Shown here: in pieces, positions 22,721 to 33,490 of the stretch
How the letters are laid out: each line of letters opens with the position of its first letter
Numbering within the stretch: the stretch's first letter is position 1
Translations under genes and position numbers: made by a program
From: Ceratotherium simum simum
Taxonomy: Eukaryota > Chordata > Mammalia > Perissodactyla > Rhinocerotidae
Assembly (NCBI RefSeq): GCF_000283155.1
Contig: NW_004454197.1
Location: 17,995,868 to 18,059,867, forward strand
Length of the DNA: 64,000 nucleotides
Reading direction: 5' to 3'
Notes under the pieces: generated by a model
What the model was told of the DNA's origin: nothing
Database searches by the model: none
What the model saw: only the letters and a program-made list of their open reading frames with translations

Positions 22721-23304
22721 CATATATTTAGCATATTAGTTGGCGATAATTCTGCATCACTGTGGAGGGAGTTTCTACAATGTACTCACATGGGAATATT
22801 GCATCACTGGCAGATGCAGTCCAACTGAGCTTTATGAAAATTCAATCACCGTGAAGTTAAACAAAAGCCCGATTGTGCCACAGCCTCATACACAACTTAT
22901 TCACTTATGCCAACCGTCAGAATGCGCTAACTAGAATCATCAGGGACAATACAAACCACACAGATTAATTTAAAAACTGAATTCTAAAGTCAGTACCTAT
23001 TAATTAAACAAGCTTAAAACTATGACAGAAACGCCTATGAGGAAGGAAGAATTTGACAAGGGCACACATTAATGTGGGTATAAAATGAGGCAAAACATGA
23101 GACTGAAAATTCAACTGCCTTCATGTATGAATTTTCCTTGGGACAGGATGGTAAACCAGTCTCATTTTTTGTGCCAATCCTGATTGTTTGGCACTGGCTG
23201 CCTGAAGTGCTGTGTTTGAGGAGTCCAGCTTGTAACATACAGTTACAAGACTGTGTGTGATATTTTCAGGCCTGGCCATTGGCGATTACAAAGGCTTTAC
23301 CTGG
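22721..23304. other. unassigned sequence
   Basis: No gene or clear repeat before the LTR at 23309. Confidence 0.4.
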
Positions 23305-23308
23305 CAGG
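23305..23308 (+). repeat. 4-bp target-site duplication, left copy
   Basis: CAGG here is repeated at 23948-23951, immediately outside the TG and CA ends of the LTR. Confidence 0.6.
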
Positions 23309-23947
23309 TGTGGGAGACCAAAATTTGGCTACTCCAAAATATATTTCTTTACCTTGATTATTTTCTCTGATGGACATTTGACCTCCCCCACTAACTGCCT
23401 AAAGGAATTTAACTCTGGGTACGGACAGACTGGCAGGGTCCTCGCTAAGCCCATTCTTATCAAAGTTCTGTTTACCAAACACTTATATTTGTAAAGGCAT
23501 CTCCCTCTCTGTACTGGGAAGACAGGGTGGGGGCGTGGGTGGATGGCCTTATCTCTGGAAAGTCTTATCAGTGTGAAAGGAAAGGACTTAAATCTACATA
23601 ATCTTGATTACTGTGATTTCTGTCTCTCTGGCCACATTCTCTATAGATGGCCCTGTAAAGAATTGTCTGACAAACATTTACATTTCCCTGTCCATGTTAA
23701 TTGTCTTCCTCCCCTCTGAAATTCCAAACCTCTATCCACCACCCAACACCCTCCTCTCTTTTATCTGAAAATACTTGAGGGAGCAGGTTAATCAGAATCA
23801 CGAGTTGCTCAGTTCTCTTTCTGAGTTTCTCCCATGTATACATGTTATTAAACTTTGTTTCTCCTGCTAACCTGTCTTTTAATTATTTGGCCAGCCATAA
23901 GAACCTTAAGGGAAAAGCCGGAAGGGGATTCTCCCTCTTCCCCAACA
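23309..23947 (+). mobile_element. solitary LTR of an ERV1-like endogenous retrovirus
   Basis: The 639-base segment starts tgtgggagaccaaaattt and ends ttccccaaca, so it has TG...CA termini, and is flanked by perfect 4-base duplications (CAGG). Near its 3' end is an attaaa polyadenylation signal at about 23847 followed by tctcctgctaacctgtct, as in an R-U5 region. A 4-base duplication suggests a gammaretrovirus-like (class I) element. No internal retroviral sequence follows, so it is a solo LTR. The exact family is not assigned. Confidence 0.62.
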
Positions 23948-23951
23948 CAGG

Positions 23952-25269
23952 CCTCAGGGGGCAAGCCGCCCTCCTAGGCCAGGTTCGGTGCATGGCCAAC
24001 AAACCGCAGCTTCTGAAGGGAGGTGCAGTCAGGGACGCAGGCCCGTCTGGCTAGTCCTGCTCTGCGCATATTCACACTCGTAGCCCAGGCACCTTCATTC
24101 CTAGGTCTCTTTATCTGAGAACCCAGGCAGAGGTTCTCTGCAGGCACCTCTGCTGAGATCTCCTTACGGGAGATGGGGAGGGAAGGGGAACCTTGAAGAC
24201 ACTTTGCCCACTCTGACTCAGTGCTCAGTACTTCTTCCACTCCCAGTCCACCAGGTCCTCCCTCCCCACCGGCCTGCAGTCCAGAAAACTGCAGGAAATT
24301 TGTTTTGGGTCTCCCTCAACAGTTAGATGACCCCCACGTGACACTCCACTGGTGAGCTCTTCACTGGAGGAAAATGAAATGGAGGAAAGTTGACACTTTC
24401 TCCACTTTTAGCCGATAGCTCACACCACTGCAGCGAGTGATCAAAGGCTTCCCTGTTATTTTGATTTTGGCTCGTTGCTGCTGCTTTAATGGGCTACTCC
24501 AACACTTAGCAGCCTCTCCAGCTCAGCTGAGCTCCTGACAGGGCTGAGGACTGTGAGGCCAAGACTCCCGTTCGCACTCAGGAGCATCTTTTCAGGGACC
24601 GGCACCTGCCTGATCCAAGTCCTGGGTGATCAGTACCCTCATTGGTATATCGAGATATATCGGTATATCGATACTCATCGGTATATGAAGAGGGTGGGGC
24701 GGGAATTAGCCGCACGTGCAGATCAGGTTGCAGGGCCACTGTCTTCCCATCCCACGTCATCTCAGCTCCACCTGTACGTCCTCAGGTCTAGTGGGAGTTC
24801 TCACCCAAGGTTCCTCAAAGCTCAACTTTATCCAAAGCTTTTTCAGAGGGATATTTTGGAGGAGATAAGTTCAATTGGCCAGTACTAGCAATAAAGATGA
24901 GTGAAAGGCAATGTTTCAGGGAAGAGAGAACTAGTCCTATGTATACCAGACTCATAAAAATAACATGTACTTTGTCTATATCTATAAAAATGATTCCACA
25001 GTGTCACCTAAGACCACATAGAGGATGAGTGGTAGCTGTAAAGTGCCTTAGGCTTTATTCAGATTCTAAAGTGTTTGTAGCCCCTGTGGGTCAAGCTTTG
25101 TGCTCTGAGAAGTCCTGGCAACAATAGCAAGTTGGACAACTCTCTAAATTTCCCAGACCTCAGGCAAATTCACATATTAGAACTACTAGGAAGGTGATTA
25201 TGTGGATGTGGGTAGTGAAACTTTTATTATCATTGCCACTGGACTAGGAAGTAAGAGAATGGCTTCATT
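23952..25269. other. unassigned, moderately GC-rich sequence
   Basis: No gene is recognised. It is somewhat richer in GC than its surroundings. A TATATCGG-type quasi-repeat lies at 24644-24687. Open frames of 60-111 codons here have no support. Confidence 0.4.
24644..24687 (+). repeat. TATATCG-type quasi-repeat
   Basis: Four overlapping variants of a roughly 10-base motif (ggtatatcga, gatatatcgg, tatatcgata, atcggtatat) occur in 44 bases. It is AT-rich yet keeps four CpGs, and parts are self-complementary. Confidence 0.6.
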
Positions 25270-25460
25270 AAGGAGAGACCATTGCCTTTGAGTCAAACAC
25301 ACTTAAACTAAATTCCTGACTCCACCCCTGGGTAGAAATGTGATTTAGGCATATTATGTACTGTTTCATAGCGGCAAGTCGTCATTTCCATAACAAGTAA
25401 AATGCCAACAGTACCTAACAGGGTTATTTTGGTGATTAAAGAAGTTAATGTAGTTAAACG
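25270..25460 (+). repeat. MIR SINE
   Basis: ctgactccacccctgggtag, gtcgtcatttccataacaag, aatgccaacagtacctaaca and gattaaagaagttaatgtag are in forward MIR order. Confidence 0.55.
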
Positions 25461-25875
25461 TTCTAACCCCACAAAATATCCCAGAGGAGATTTCAATAAG
25501 AAAAGGGCACCTTCCCCTCCTTAAAGAAAGAGAGATGTGGGAGGGCAGTGGCTGGTCACTGGAAGAGACAACTGATGAAGCTTAGTTCTTCTGGCAACTC
25601 TCAATGGAAATGTGTTGATTTAACAGAGGGGCATCCTTCATAACCCAAAAACAGAAAATGCAGCTAGGACTCAGGAGGGATTGAAACAAAAATAGAAAGG
25701 TACAACTTATACACAAAGGATCAATAGCATGTCTTCTTTTGCTGTCTTTTTTCTGGGATTGCATGGCCCTGAAACCAGTAAACAGTTAGCCATTGATGAT
25801 TAGGTAGCTAGTAACTAAAGTTTTTTTTCTTTTTTGCAACTACTGATTATAGTTTTCAGTTTTTCCTCCGCCCAT
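25461..25875. other. unassigned sequence
   Basis: No gene or clear repeat. Confidence 0.4.
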
Positions 25876-26404
25876 TGTTAACTGTGCTCTTTAGGCAATA
25901 TGCTATCTGACTCCCACTAGGTTCCTATAGATAACATCTCCCTGGTGCCTGGGTCACCATGGTAATGGGTGTTGGAGCTGTTTTTCAGGAATTGGGACCC
26001 CCTTGTCCAGTTCAGGCCAGTTGAGACCACCAGCCTATCAACTGGGCCTGGGCAGATGCCCGATAAGTGACCTTTTGATGTCACGCCACCTTCAGATCAT
26101 ACTAATGTCGCCATTTTGTGAACACGTGTGCTATGAAGAGGCATGAAGTCTGACTATGCCTTGGCCAGATCATCAATTACCTCATCCTTCCTCACCTCCA
26201 ATCATCTATCTCCATACTTCAGACCACCTTGCCCCCTACCCCACAAATATCCCTGAGTCCCCATTTTGGGGGAGGCAGATGTGAGACTCGTTCTCCCATT
26301 TCCTCACTTGGCTCCTTGTGATTAAAACCCTCTCTATTGCAATCTCATCATCTCAGTGATTGGCGTTCCGGGTGATGGGCAAAAATGAACCTGGTCCCAT
26401 AACA
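25876..26404 (+). mobile_element. LTR, probably ERV1-like
   Basis: A block starting tgttaactgtgctcttta and ending ggtcccataaca has TG...CA ends and an LTR-like 3' part: gattaaaaccctctctattg with a possible attaaa polyadenylation signal, then gtgattggcgttccggg. The gccattttgtgaaca motif is typical of retroviral U3 regions. GCCC occurs at 25870-25873 and 26405-26408, but two bases off the TG end, so the duplication is not secure. No internal region is present. Confidence 0.5.
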
Positions 26405-27599
26405 GCCCCTCGGCTTCTCTAAGCTCCTAATTCTGTGAGTTTCTCTTTGAACTTTAAGTAAAAGATGTCTCTTGGCTGCACCAAAATACATTCTCAGTTT
26501 AACCCCCTGGGAATGACGAACAAGCCTCTATAAGCAAGCTGTAAATCTAAATCATCAGCTAGAAGTGATTGACTTAGCTTGGGTCAGATCCCCATGACTG
26601 GACCCATCAATTTTAGCCAAGGTGGTTGGATTATATTGCTGTAGTTGCAGGTGTGGCTGTGGTTGCAGAATGTCATGGGAGAGGACAAGGAAATACTCTC
26701 TGCAAAATGAATATAGTGGAGGCAGAAGGAAAAACGCACACCTCTATGAGAGAAAATTATCAGTATTTCATTTGCTCATAATTTAATTAAGTGCATGTTT
26801 TTACCTTGGTTCTCATTGATGGGCAATGTGTTGGTCATGTTTGTAATACACTGAAATAAAACAAACAACAAAAAGAACCAAAACACAGAAATAGAATTTT
26901 TATATAGGAGAAGCTAGTTAAAGGTGGGGTGAGGGGCTGCTTTGAAGCCATATGTATATTAAAAAGAATTGAGAAAATGCCAGTTGTACATCTTAACGAA
27001 GAATGGTTTGCCACTAAAGCAAATTGTGAGTATGTTAAACCAACCCCATCTTCAATCCAGTCCACTTCTTGCTATCGCCATTGAGAAAATCACACCTTGA
27101 AACTGAGGCTAAGGGTTTTAATACAATCATCTTCAGAGGTCTCTAGTTTACATACTGTGTAAAAATATATACAATTCTGCATGAGTACCCATTATTATTG
27201 TCTTGTTATTACATATATTAACAGACATTTATGTATATGCACATATATGTTGTTTTAAATAGGAATTACATTGTAAACCTTTCATCCTGCTTTTACACCC
27301 AATGAACATCTTTTCATATTATGAGTGAGTTATAAAGCTTACAATTTAATTCTTATTTAAAACAACCTGTGTAAATATATAATATATATTATAGAAATGT
27401 ATATATGTGTACGTATAGAATAAAATCATATAAATAATAAACATCTCAATTTCTAAATATAGACTTGGACTATAAAATTCAAATGAAATTCCCAGAATAA
27501 CATCTCGAATACCAGGTAGTTCTGTAGATCTAAACTTTTCCTCCATGTTATGAGATATTTGTATATTCTCTATGATATTAAGAACATACTCTTTTATTA
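26405..27599. other. unassigned AT-rich sequence
   Basis: No gene or clear repeat. The segment is increasingly AT-rich toward the L1 at 27600. Confidence 0.4.
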
Positions 27600-27930
27600 T
27601 TAGTTAACTGATTTTTTTTAATGTTAAAGGTTTGTGTAATCTTTTCTCTCAATTATGTTTGCAGTGACTTTTTTATTTTGTTAGTTTTTCCAAAGAACTT
27701 GCTCTTGGATATTTTTAGTTTTTTACCCAATGTCTGTTTGCTAACTCATCATGTTCTGCCATTACCTTTATTGATCCCTTCCTTCTAGTTTTCATAAAAC
27801 TATTTATTTATATTTTATAAGAGCTTTGCATCAAATTCTTAATCTATTTAATTTTATATTTTGTGTTTAATCATAAATCATTTATTTATAGATATGGATT
27901 ATCCACTGAGGAAAATTTATCCCACGTGTC
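27600..27930 (-). repeat. L1 ORF2 fragment, part 1 (reverse)
   Basis: ttgttagtttttccaaagaa, gctcttggatatttttagtt, ttgatcccttccttctagtt and ccactgaggaaaatttatcc match the reverse of L1 ORF2. The match stops at about 27930 and resumes after an LTR-like insert. Confidence 0.5.
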
Positions 27931-28399
27931 TGTTAACACAGAATGATCAATAACCATTATACAGATAAGAGAAATAAGGTGAGTTTTACTTGAGCCAGAG
28001 AGAGGATTATAACCCCTGAAGGCCTTAGAAAGTGTTCCGGAGAACCATGGTTTTCAGTACAGTCTTATATCTTTTTAGAACAAAGAACATACGTGAAACA
28101 CACCCAGGATATATTTTCATCAAAATTTCAAAGAGGTAGTCAGTTGCAAATTAGCAGGTCAACATGACCCTGATGTCAGGAAAGGGACTAATACCAGCAT
28201 TACCAATAGGGTGCAGGTGGAAAGTGTGCATCCTTATCTTAAGAGAGTGCATTCTTTAATGGTTAAGCAGGTGTACAATGTATGATTGACAGGCCATAAG
28301 TCAGGCTTTTTAGTTTCAAGCTGAATCAGTTTTGAACCTGAATAGTTACCCCATATACCTCAATATGTGAGAATCTCTTGTCATATCTTACATTTGACA
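27931..28399 (-). mobile_element. LTR-like insertion in L1 (reverse), unassigned
   Basis: It begins tgttaacacagaatgatc and ends near catttgaca. Blocks such as gtgagttttacttgagccag, aggattataacccctgaagg and gtgtgcatccttatcttaag resemble LTRs of the ERVL group in reverse. L1 sequence on both sides is collinear, which supports an insertion. Target duplications are not clear. Confidence 0.4.
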
Positions 28400-28640
28400 T
28401 GTAGTCTTTTTATTTTCTAAATACATTATAATTTTTGTTTTAATTCTCTTTTCCAAAATTTTACTTATATCTGCTGAAAAATCATAGCAATCAAAGTTTA
28501 TTTAAATTATTATACTCATTCTTAGCTTTATTACATTTGGATCATTGAATATGGCTCTAAAATTTCTATTTAGTTATATTGATTAAAATTTTCTTCATGT
28601 CCAAATATAGAATTAGTGTTGTTATATATGCAACTGAACA
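28400..28640 (-). repeat. L1 ORF2 fragment, part 2 (reverse)
   Basis: ataatttttgttttaattct, ccaaaattttacttatatct and gattaaaattttcttcatgt continue the reverse L1 interrupted at 27930. Confidence 0.42.
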
Positions 28641-29178
28641 GTGAAGTATATATCTAAAAGGTGGACTCATGAACAACATGGTAACTTGAGTAACGATCTT
28701 CTTACCCGAAAAAATAAAAATCATTTAGAATTGAGAAGGAAATAATCAGCCTTGTTGATAAATCAGACTGCAGCAGACACAGACAAGGCCAATGGCAGAG
28801 CCAACACAAAATAATGTTTCTTCCAAGGCCACATTACAGCTGCAAAATTGCTTCATGAATGTATCCAATTCAGAGCTGGTCTTCACTTCCCTTATTTCAG
28901 AATCACCTAGCACAAGCTCAAATCCTATAGAAATCTCCTTCCTACGCCTTCCTAAGGAGAGGCTCCGTGGCTCCTCTTGTCCCATCTCCCTTGTTACAGC
29001 AACTTAAGAAACCCAACTCTGTTTGACTGCAAGTATGTTCCTGGTGGTTTGAACTCCCATAATTCCATACAAAAACACAAATGACATATGCTAAAATTAT
29101 TATATAGAAATATAAGAAAATCTGCATAGTCACTCAATATGATGAAGAGTTCCAATAATGTTCTGTACATTTTGGAAA
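28641..29178. other. unassigned sequence
   Basis: No gene recognised. Frames of 63-79 codons on both strands overlap one another and have no support. Confidence 0.4.
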
Positions 29179-29180
29179 TA

Positions 29181-29390
29181 TAGTCATGCACCACTTAATG
29201 ATGAAGATACATTCTGAGAAATGTGTCATTAGGCAATTTTGCCATTGCGCAAACATCATAGAGTGTACTTACACAAACCTAGATGGTATAGCCTACTACA
29301 CACCTAGGCTATATGATTCTAATCTTATGGGGCCACCATTATATATGTGGTCTGTCACTGACAAAAACATTGTTATGTGGCGCGTGACTG
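29181..29390. mobile_element. Tigger-type MITE with TA target duplication
   Basis: The left terminus tagtcatgcaccacttaa is mirrored by the reverse complement of the right terminus, cagtcacgcgccacataa, with few mismatches. TA dinucleotides flank both ends (29179-29180 and 29391-29392), as for Tc1/mariner-pogo transposition. The middle has agagtgtacttacacaaacc and ctacacacctaggctatat, seen in a common Tigger-derived element of placental mammals. No transposase is encoded. Confidence 0.75.
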
Positions 29391-29589
29391 TATCCCATTA
29401 TATAAATTACTGGTGGATGAACATGAAGAAAGGTAATGAGGGCAAGTTAGCAACTCCCCTTGGTGTTTCCTTTTCATTTCTTTTTGAGCCTCACAGAACC
29501 CTGTGTAGTGTGAAAGGTGGTGCTGCTCTGGTGGTCTCTGAGCACAGTTTCTTCTTTGTCTGTATTCCATGTATATCTCTCTCTCTGAG

Positions 29590-29740
29590 TCTCTTGCATT
29601 TGATTTTGAGCTATGTCATTGACCTTGTGACCTTGTGACTTAGTTTCAATTTCCTCATAGTAAAGGGATAATACCTACCTCTCAAGTGGGTTTTGAAATG
29701 GAAAGAGTTAATTCTGTTGAGTAAAGTGAAACCTTTAAAT
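29590..29740 (+). repeat. MIR SINE
   Basis: ttgaccttgtgaccttgtga, gtttcaatttcctcatagta and gggataatacctacctctca form a good forward MIR core. Confidence 0.58.
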
Positions 29741-29804
29741 TACTATGCAACTTGTCTATTATTATTATTTTTATTACTCTTATTTAAATTATATAGATAA
29801 AGGA

Positions 29805-30045
29805 ACTGGGGTCCAGAAAGGAAGACAGAGCTTTCTATTTCCATTATTTACCAGCAATGTGATCTTGGGAGAGTGACTCCCTCTCTCCGAGCATCAGTTT
29901 CCTTACCTCTGAAATGAGGAACGTGGTAGTGCCTAACCCATGGGACTGTGAGAGGGAGCAGATTTCTGAAGCCATGTGTAACACATGGGAGCTATGTGGC
30001 CACATGGCAAGCACTCAATTAACATCACCTGTTATGCTGGGAGGG
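29805..30045 (+). repeat. MIR SINE
   Basis: aatgtgatcttgggagagtg, catcagtttccttacctctg, aaatgaggaacgtggtagtg and a gcaagcactcaattaacatc tail make a nearly full forward MIR. It lies close behind another. Confidence 0.66.
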
Positions 30046-31675
30046 GCATCTTAGAACCAAAGCTTCAGATTCTGATTCCAGGTCTGATTCTCTTCTGCTA
30101 CCCTCTTACTTTACTTTGGAAGTAAATGGAAATAGATAACATTTTAAATTTGTCTTATTAATTGTGAAGTGTGCTACACTGTTAAATGTTGAACCATAGT
30201 GTGTAAGGTGGCATCTTTGCTATTACCACACATTTGTTTGGATCCTACCTTACATACATCTTTATTTCTTGTAGAACTCATTTTCAAGTTAAAAAATTTT
30301 TTTTCATTTAAATCAGACACTCTTTAGTAAGGACAAAACACTGTAAAGACAGTTTTTGTCTTTTTTCAACACCTTTAGACACTTTCTTATTTGATTGTCT
30401 CTGACTGACACGTCTGCTGCTGTGGGGATGCATCTGCACACCTCCTAGCAGATTTTGTCTGTGAATTCCCTAAAAGTTGTTCTCCAGTGGTTTGTCAGAC
30501 TGTAGTTATCAGGTAGAGATCGAATTAGAGTAATACCAGCATCAGTAGAAGAAAAACAATTTTTGCTTACAACAGGCAAGATGTTAGCCCCATAATTGCT
30601 TTGAGTCACAATATTTATTCTGGTTTTGCCCCCTATCATAATCCCCTAAACAGTAAATGAGTCCTTGCCATCCAAGTATAAATTTTGCTTTAAAAAAATC
30701 CTGCAGTTAAAGATAACTTAAAGTCCCAAATCTTTTCTCCCACACACATGTCATGGGTCATCTGGCTATTAAGCATAAACCAAATAAAAGTCACTCTGCC
30801 TGGGCCTCACTGAACAAGTAGAGAAGTAGGAGAGATACGCAAAAGACACAGCAGAGGGGAACACACTCTGGGCACAGTCAGTAAAGAAAACCCCCTACCT
30901 GCTTGGCCAATTTGGCAAAATAACTTTGGCATCAATGGCCCTATGAGTTGCAGGTGAAGTATGTGCCTTTCCTTGGCAATACCAGAAGATTTCATTTTAC
31001 TTGGAAACTCTATAATGACAAACCAGGCATCGGTCTAATACCTGAGTCAAAAGTAAGAGGATGACACGGATGCAATGTATTCTAGTTAGCTTCTCCTTCA
31101 ACAATGAATAACTGATGTACAGGGGAACTCTACTGTTAACTTCAATCCCGCTTCACTTGGAGATTGTAGAAACTCTGAGTCTGGGGTATCAGAGGGAAAT
31201 TTCCCTACGATAATCATATTTGGACCTTGTTGAAAATGACTCAGTGATCTTCAAGGCCACCTCAAGCTAAATGACAGGTTATTTTTAAAAATCTCCCATC
31301 CTCTATGTCCATTTCCCTTTGGGCACTTCCCAGGTTCTGTCTCTCAAATGCCCTGACCATATGTAGACCTCTTTCTTTTTCTCTGCCTGCCCTCTCAGTC
31401 TTCATGAGTCAAGCTTTGCTGTGCCAGCTTACCAGTGAGGGCCTGGATGCCGCCTCCAGTCCCTCCTTCTGTCACACTCAACATGCACTCCACTCCTCTC
31501 CTTAATCTCTTCCCTTAAAGCTACCATCCAGGGCCTTGCCTCTCACTGGCACCAAATGGGGGGATACCGTCCCATCTTCCATCAGCTATAGCCCCTGCCA
31601 TTCCACACTCCAGACTATCCATGTGAGTTTTCTCAGTCTGACTCCAGGTGCCCAAAATTCAGATGAACTAGAAAT
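30046..31675. other. unassigned sequence
   Basis: About 1.6 kb with no recognised gene or repeat. Frames of 60-66 codons occur but have no support. Confidence 0.4.
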
Positions 31676-31676
31676 A

Positions 31677-31702
31677 GGGTTGCCAGATAAAATCAGGATG
31701 CC
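31677..31702. mobile_element. palindromic DNA transposon, left part
   Basis: gggttgccagataaaatc is the left terminus of an old palindromic DNA transposon. The reverse complement of the right end at 32191 begins gggtttccagattt, giving matching terminal repeats. An MLT1 LTR interrupts the element at 31703. Confidence 0.55.
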
Positions 31703-32070
31703 TGGGGCTATGGACTGACTGTGTCCTCCCAAAATTCATATATTGAAACCCTAATGTCCAGTGCGATGGTATTTGAAGATGGGGCCTTTGAGAGGTAATC
31801 AGGTCATGAGGGTGCAGAAGTCATGATAGGATTAGTGCCTTTGTAAGAAGAGACAAGAGAGAGCTTACTGGTTTTCCCTCTGCTCCTGGCCCTGTGAGGA
31901 CACAGCAAGAATGTCTGGGAACCAGGAAGAGAGCACTTACAAGAACCTGACCATTGATTGGCACTCTGATCTCAGATCTTCCAGCTTCCAGAACATGAGA
32001 AATAAATTACTGTTGTTTAAGCCACCCAGCCTATGGTATTTTGTTATACCAGCCCAAACTGACTAAGACA
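31703..32070 (+). mobile_element. MLT1-type LTR (MaLR)
   Basis: Starts tggggctatggactgact, continues cctcccaaaattcatatatt, gatggtatttgaagatgggg, gaggtaatcaggtcatgagg, tttgtaagaagagacaagag and ccagcttccagaacatgaga. It ends with aataaattactgttgtttaa, gccacccagcctatgg and ctgactaagaca. This is a full-length MaLR LTR in forward orientation with a polyadenylation signal, and it has no internal region. Confidence 0.78.
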
Positions 32071-32191
32071 TCCATTTAAACTTGAATTTCAGATTAAAAA
32101 AATGAAAAATAATTCACTATTTAAAAGTTATTAGATGTTTACCTGGATTTCAAATTTAACTGTATTGTTTATTTGCTAAATCTGGAAACCC
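32071..32191. mobile_element. palindromic DNA transposon, right part
   Basis: aaacttgaatttcagattaa, a tggatttcaaatttaactgt block and tatttgctaaatctggaaac complete the element begun at 31677. The arms are partly self-complementary. Confidence 0.55.
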
Positions 32192-32449
32192 AAACTATAA
32201 AATATGCCCTTTCTATAGCACTCAGCTAATGCTTTCCCAAATCACTCCTGAGATCTGGAGATTAAGGAAATGTAAGTGTTTCATTTCTACACAGCAGGTC
32301 ATCATCGCTGCCAGGGTCTATGTCCCCATCTATGGGCCCTAACACCATGGCAAGAGGGATTCTTATGGCCCTTTCTGCTTTTGCTCAGAAAAAAAAATGT
32401 TTGCATGTTTGAGAGCTGCCTAAAACCATCACCCACACTGCATAGAACA
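32192..32449. other. unassigned sequence
   Basis: No gene or recognised repeat. Confidence 0.35.
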
Positions 32450-33050
32450 TGTGTATTCTCAGCTTGTTACTTTGCGAGGGGGGAGTCGTCTGCCTGAGGC
32501 AAGACATGCCAGTAGTCAAGAGGCAAAGAAGTAGGAGAGAAAGGACTTTATTACAGCCTGCTAACAAGAGGGAAGATGGCCAACTCATGTCCAAAAGAAC
32601 CGTCTTAAAGAACAAAGACTACAGGCCAGTTATATAGGGGGTTGGTCTCTGGGTGAGGGAGGCAGCTGGTCTCAGGGTGGAGGCAGATATCTAGTCTCAA
32701 GGTGGAGGCATCCATCTGGTCTCCAGGTGGGGGCAGACATCTGTTCTTAGCTCCTGATAGTCTTTGGTTTTACTGGATATGCCTCAGAGACCAGAGCAAC
32801 GCCCTCTACCCTGATCTTTCAGTTGTCATTGATGATGGCTATCAGCATAGAATCTCTGCCCGGGGGTCATCACATACCTAAGGAACTCAAAAGAATAAAT
32901 TTATTGACTTATTGCAACTGGGAGGGGCCATAAAATCCACAGAGCATGTCAGTTAATCAGAGGTCATCAAAGTTACAATATGGCTTCTTTTCTACAATAT
33001 GGCTTCCCTTATTTCAACCTTGTATCAAGCCAGTATCAAGCTTGCTTCAG
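32450..33050 (-). mobile_element. LTR-like element (reverse), family not assigned
   Basis: The block has ggactttattacagcctgct, aagatggccaactcatgtcc and cagttatataggggg, then a 25-base minisatellite and the acaatatggcttcttttcta unit shared with 21915-21992. Organisation and motifs look like an LTR in reverse, but the ends are not defined and I cannot name the family. Confidence 0.42.
32642..32751 (+). repeat. 25-bp minisatellite, about 4.4 units
   Basis: Units start at 32642 (24 bases), 32666, 32691 and 32716 (25 bases each), with a partial unit at 32741. The shared pattern is ctggtctcaggtgg-aggcagacat with a few differences per copy. Confidence 0.78.
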
Positions 33051-33278
33051 GATACTAGCATACTATCCAGCGTCCTCCTCCCTAACGCATCCTGGAAGGT
33101 AGTCACACTTGACCCTAAATGTGTGGTGTTGGGGCTGCAGTGCCGGTACTGAGCTCACAGGCAGAGGCGGGATGGCACACGCCCCTTCGGCCTCACTCAG
33201 CGGGCAGCCACCTCCACTCAGGAGAGTTGTGACCTCGAAGGTTTCCTCTGTGGTCATCTCTTCTTGCTGCTCAAATAA

Positions 33279-33305
33279 TTTTTTGTTTTGTTTTGTTTTG
33301 TTTTT
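33279..33305 (+). repeat. (TTTTG)n microsatellite
   Basis: Four perfect ttttg units at 33281-33300 are flanked by T runs. It may be the reverse of an old poly(A) tail. Confidence 0.75.
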
Positions 33306-33490
33306 ATTTCCCAGAACAGACATGTTATGTTATGAGATTCTGTATTTCCGTGTATTGGGCAGACAGCCTGAAACAAATTTACTGCTTTGCTGTTTCTTAC
33401 CTTTATTTTTAATCCTGCTTAAGGTGGAGGTTCTTTCAAGCTAACGGCAGGATTTTCCAGCCTCACTCATGTGTCCCCACTGCTGCCTGT

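Noticed and set aside
29186..29638. Forward open frame of 150 codons
   Set aside because: It starts inside a Tigger-type MITE and runs into MIR sequence. No domain, splice site or coding bias supports it.
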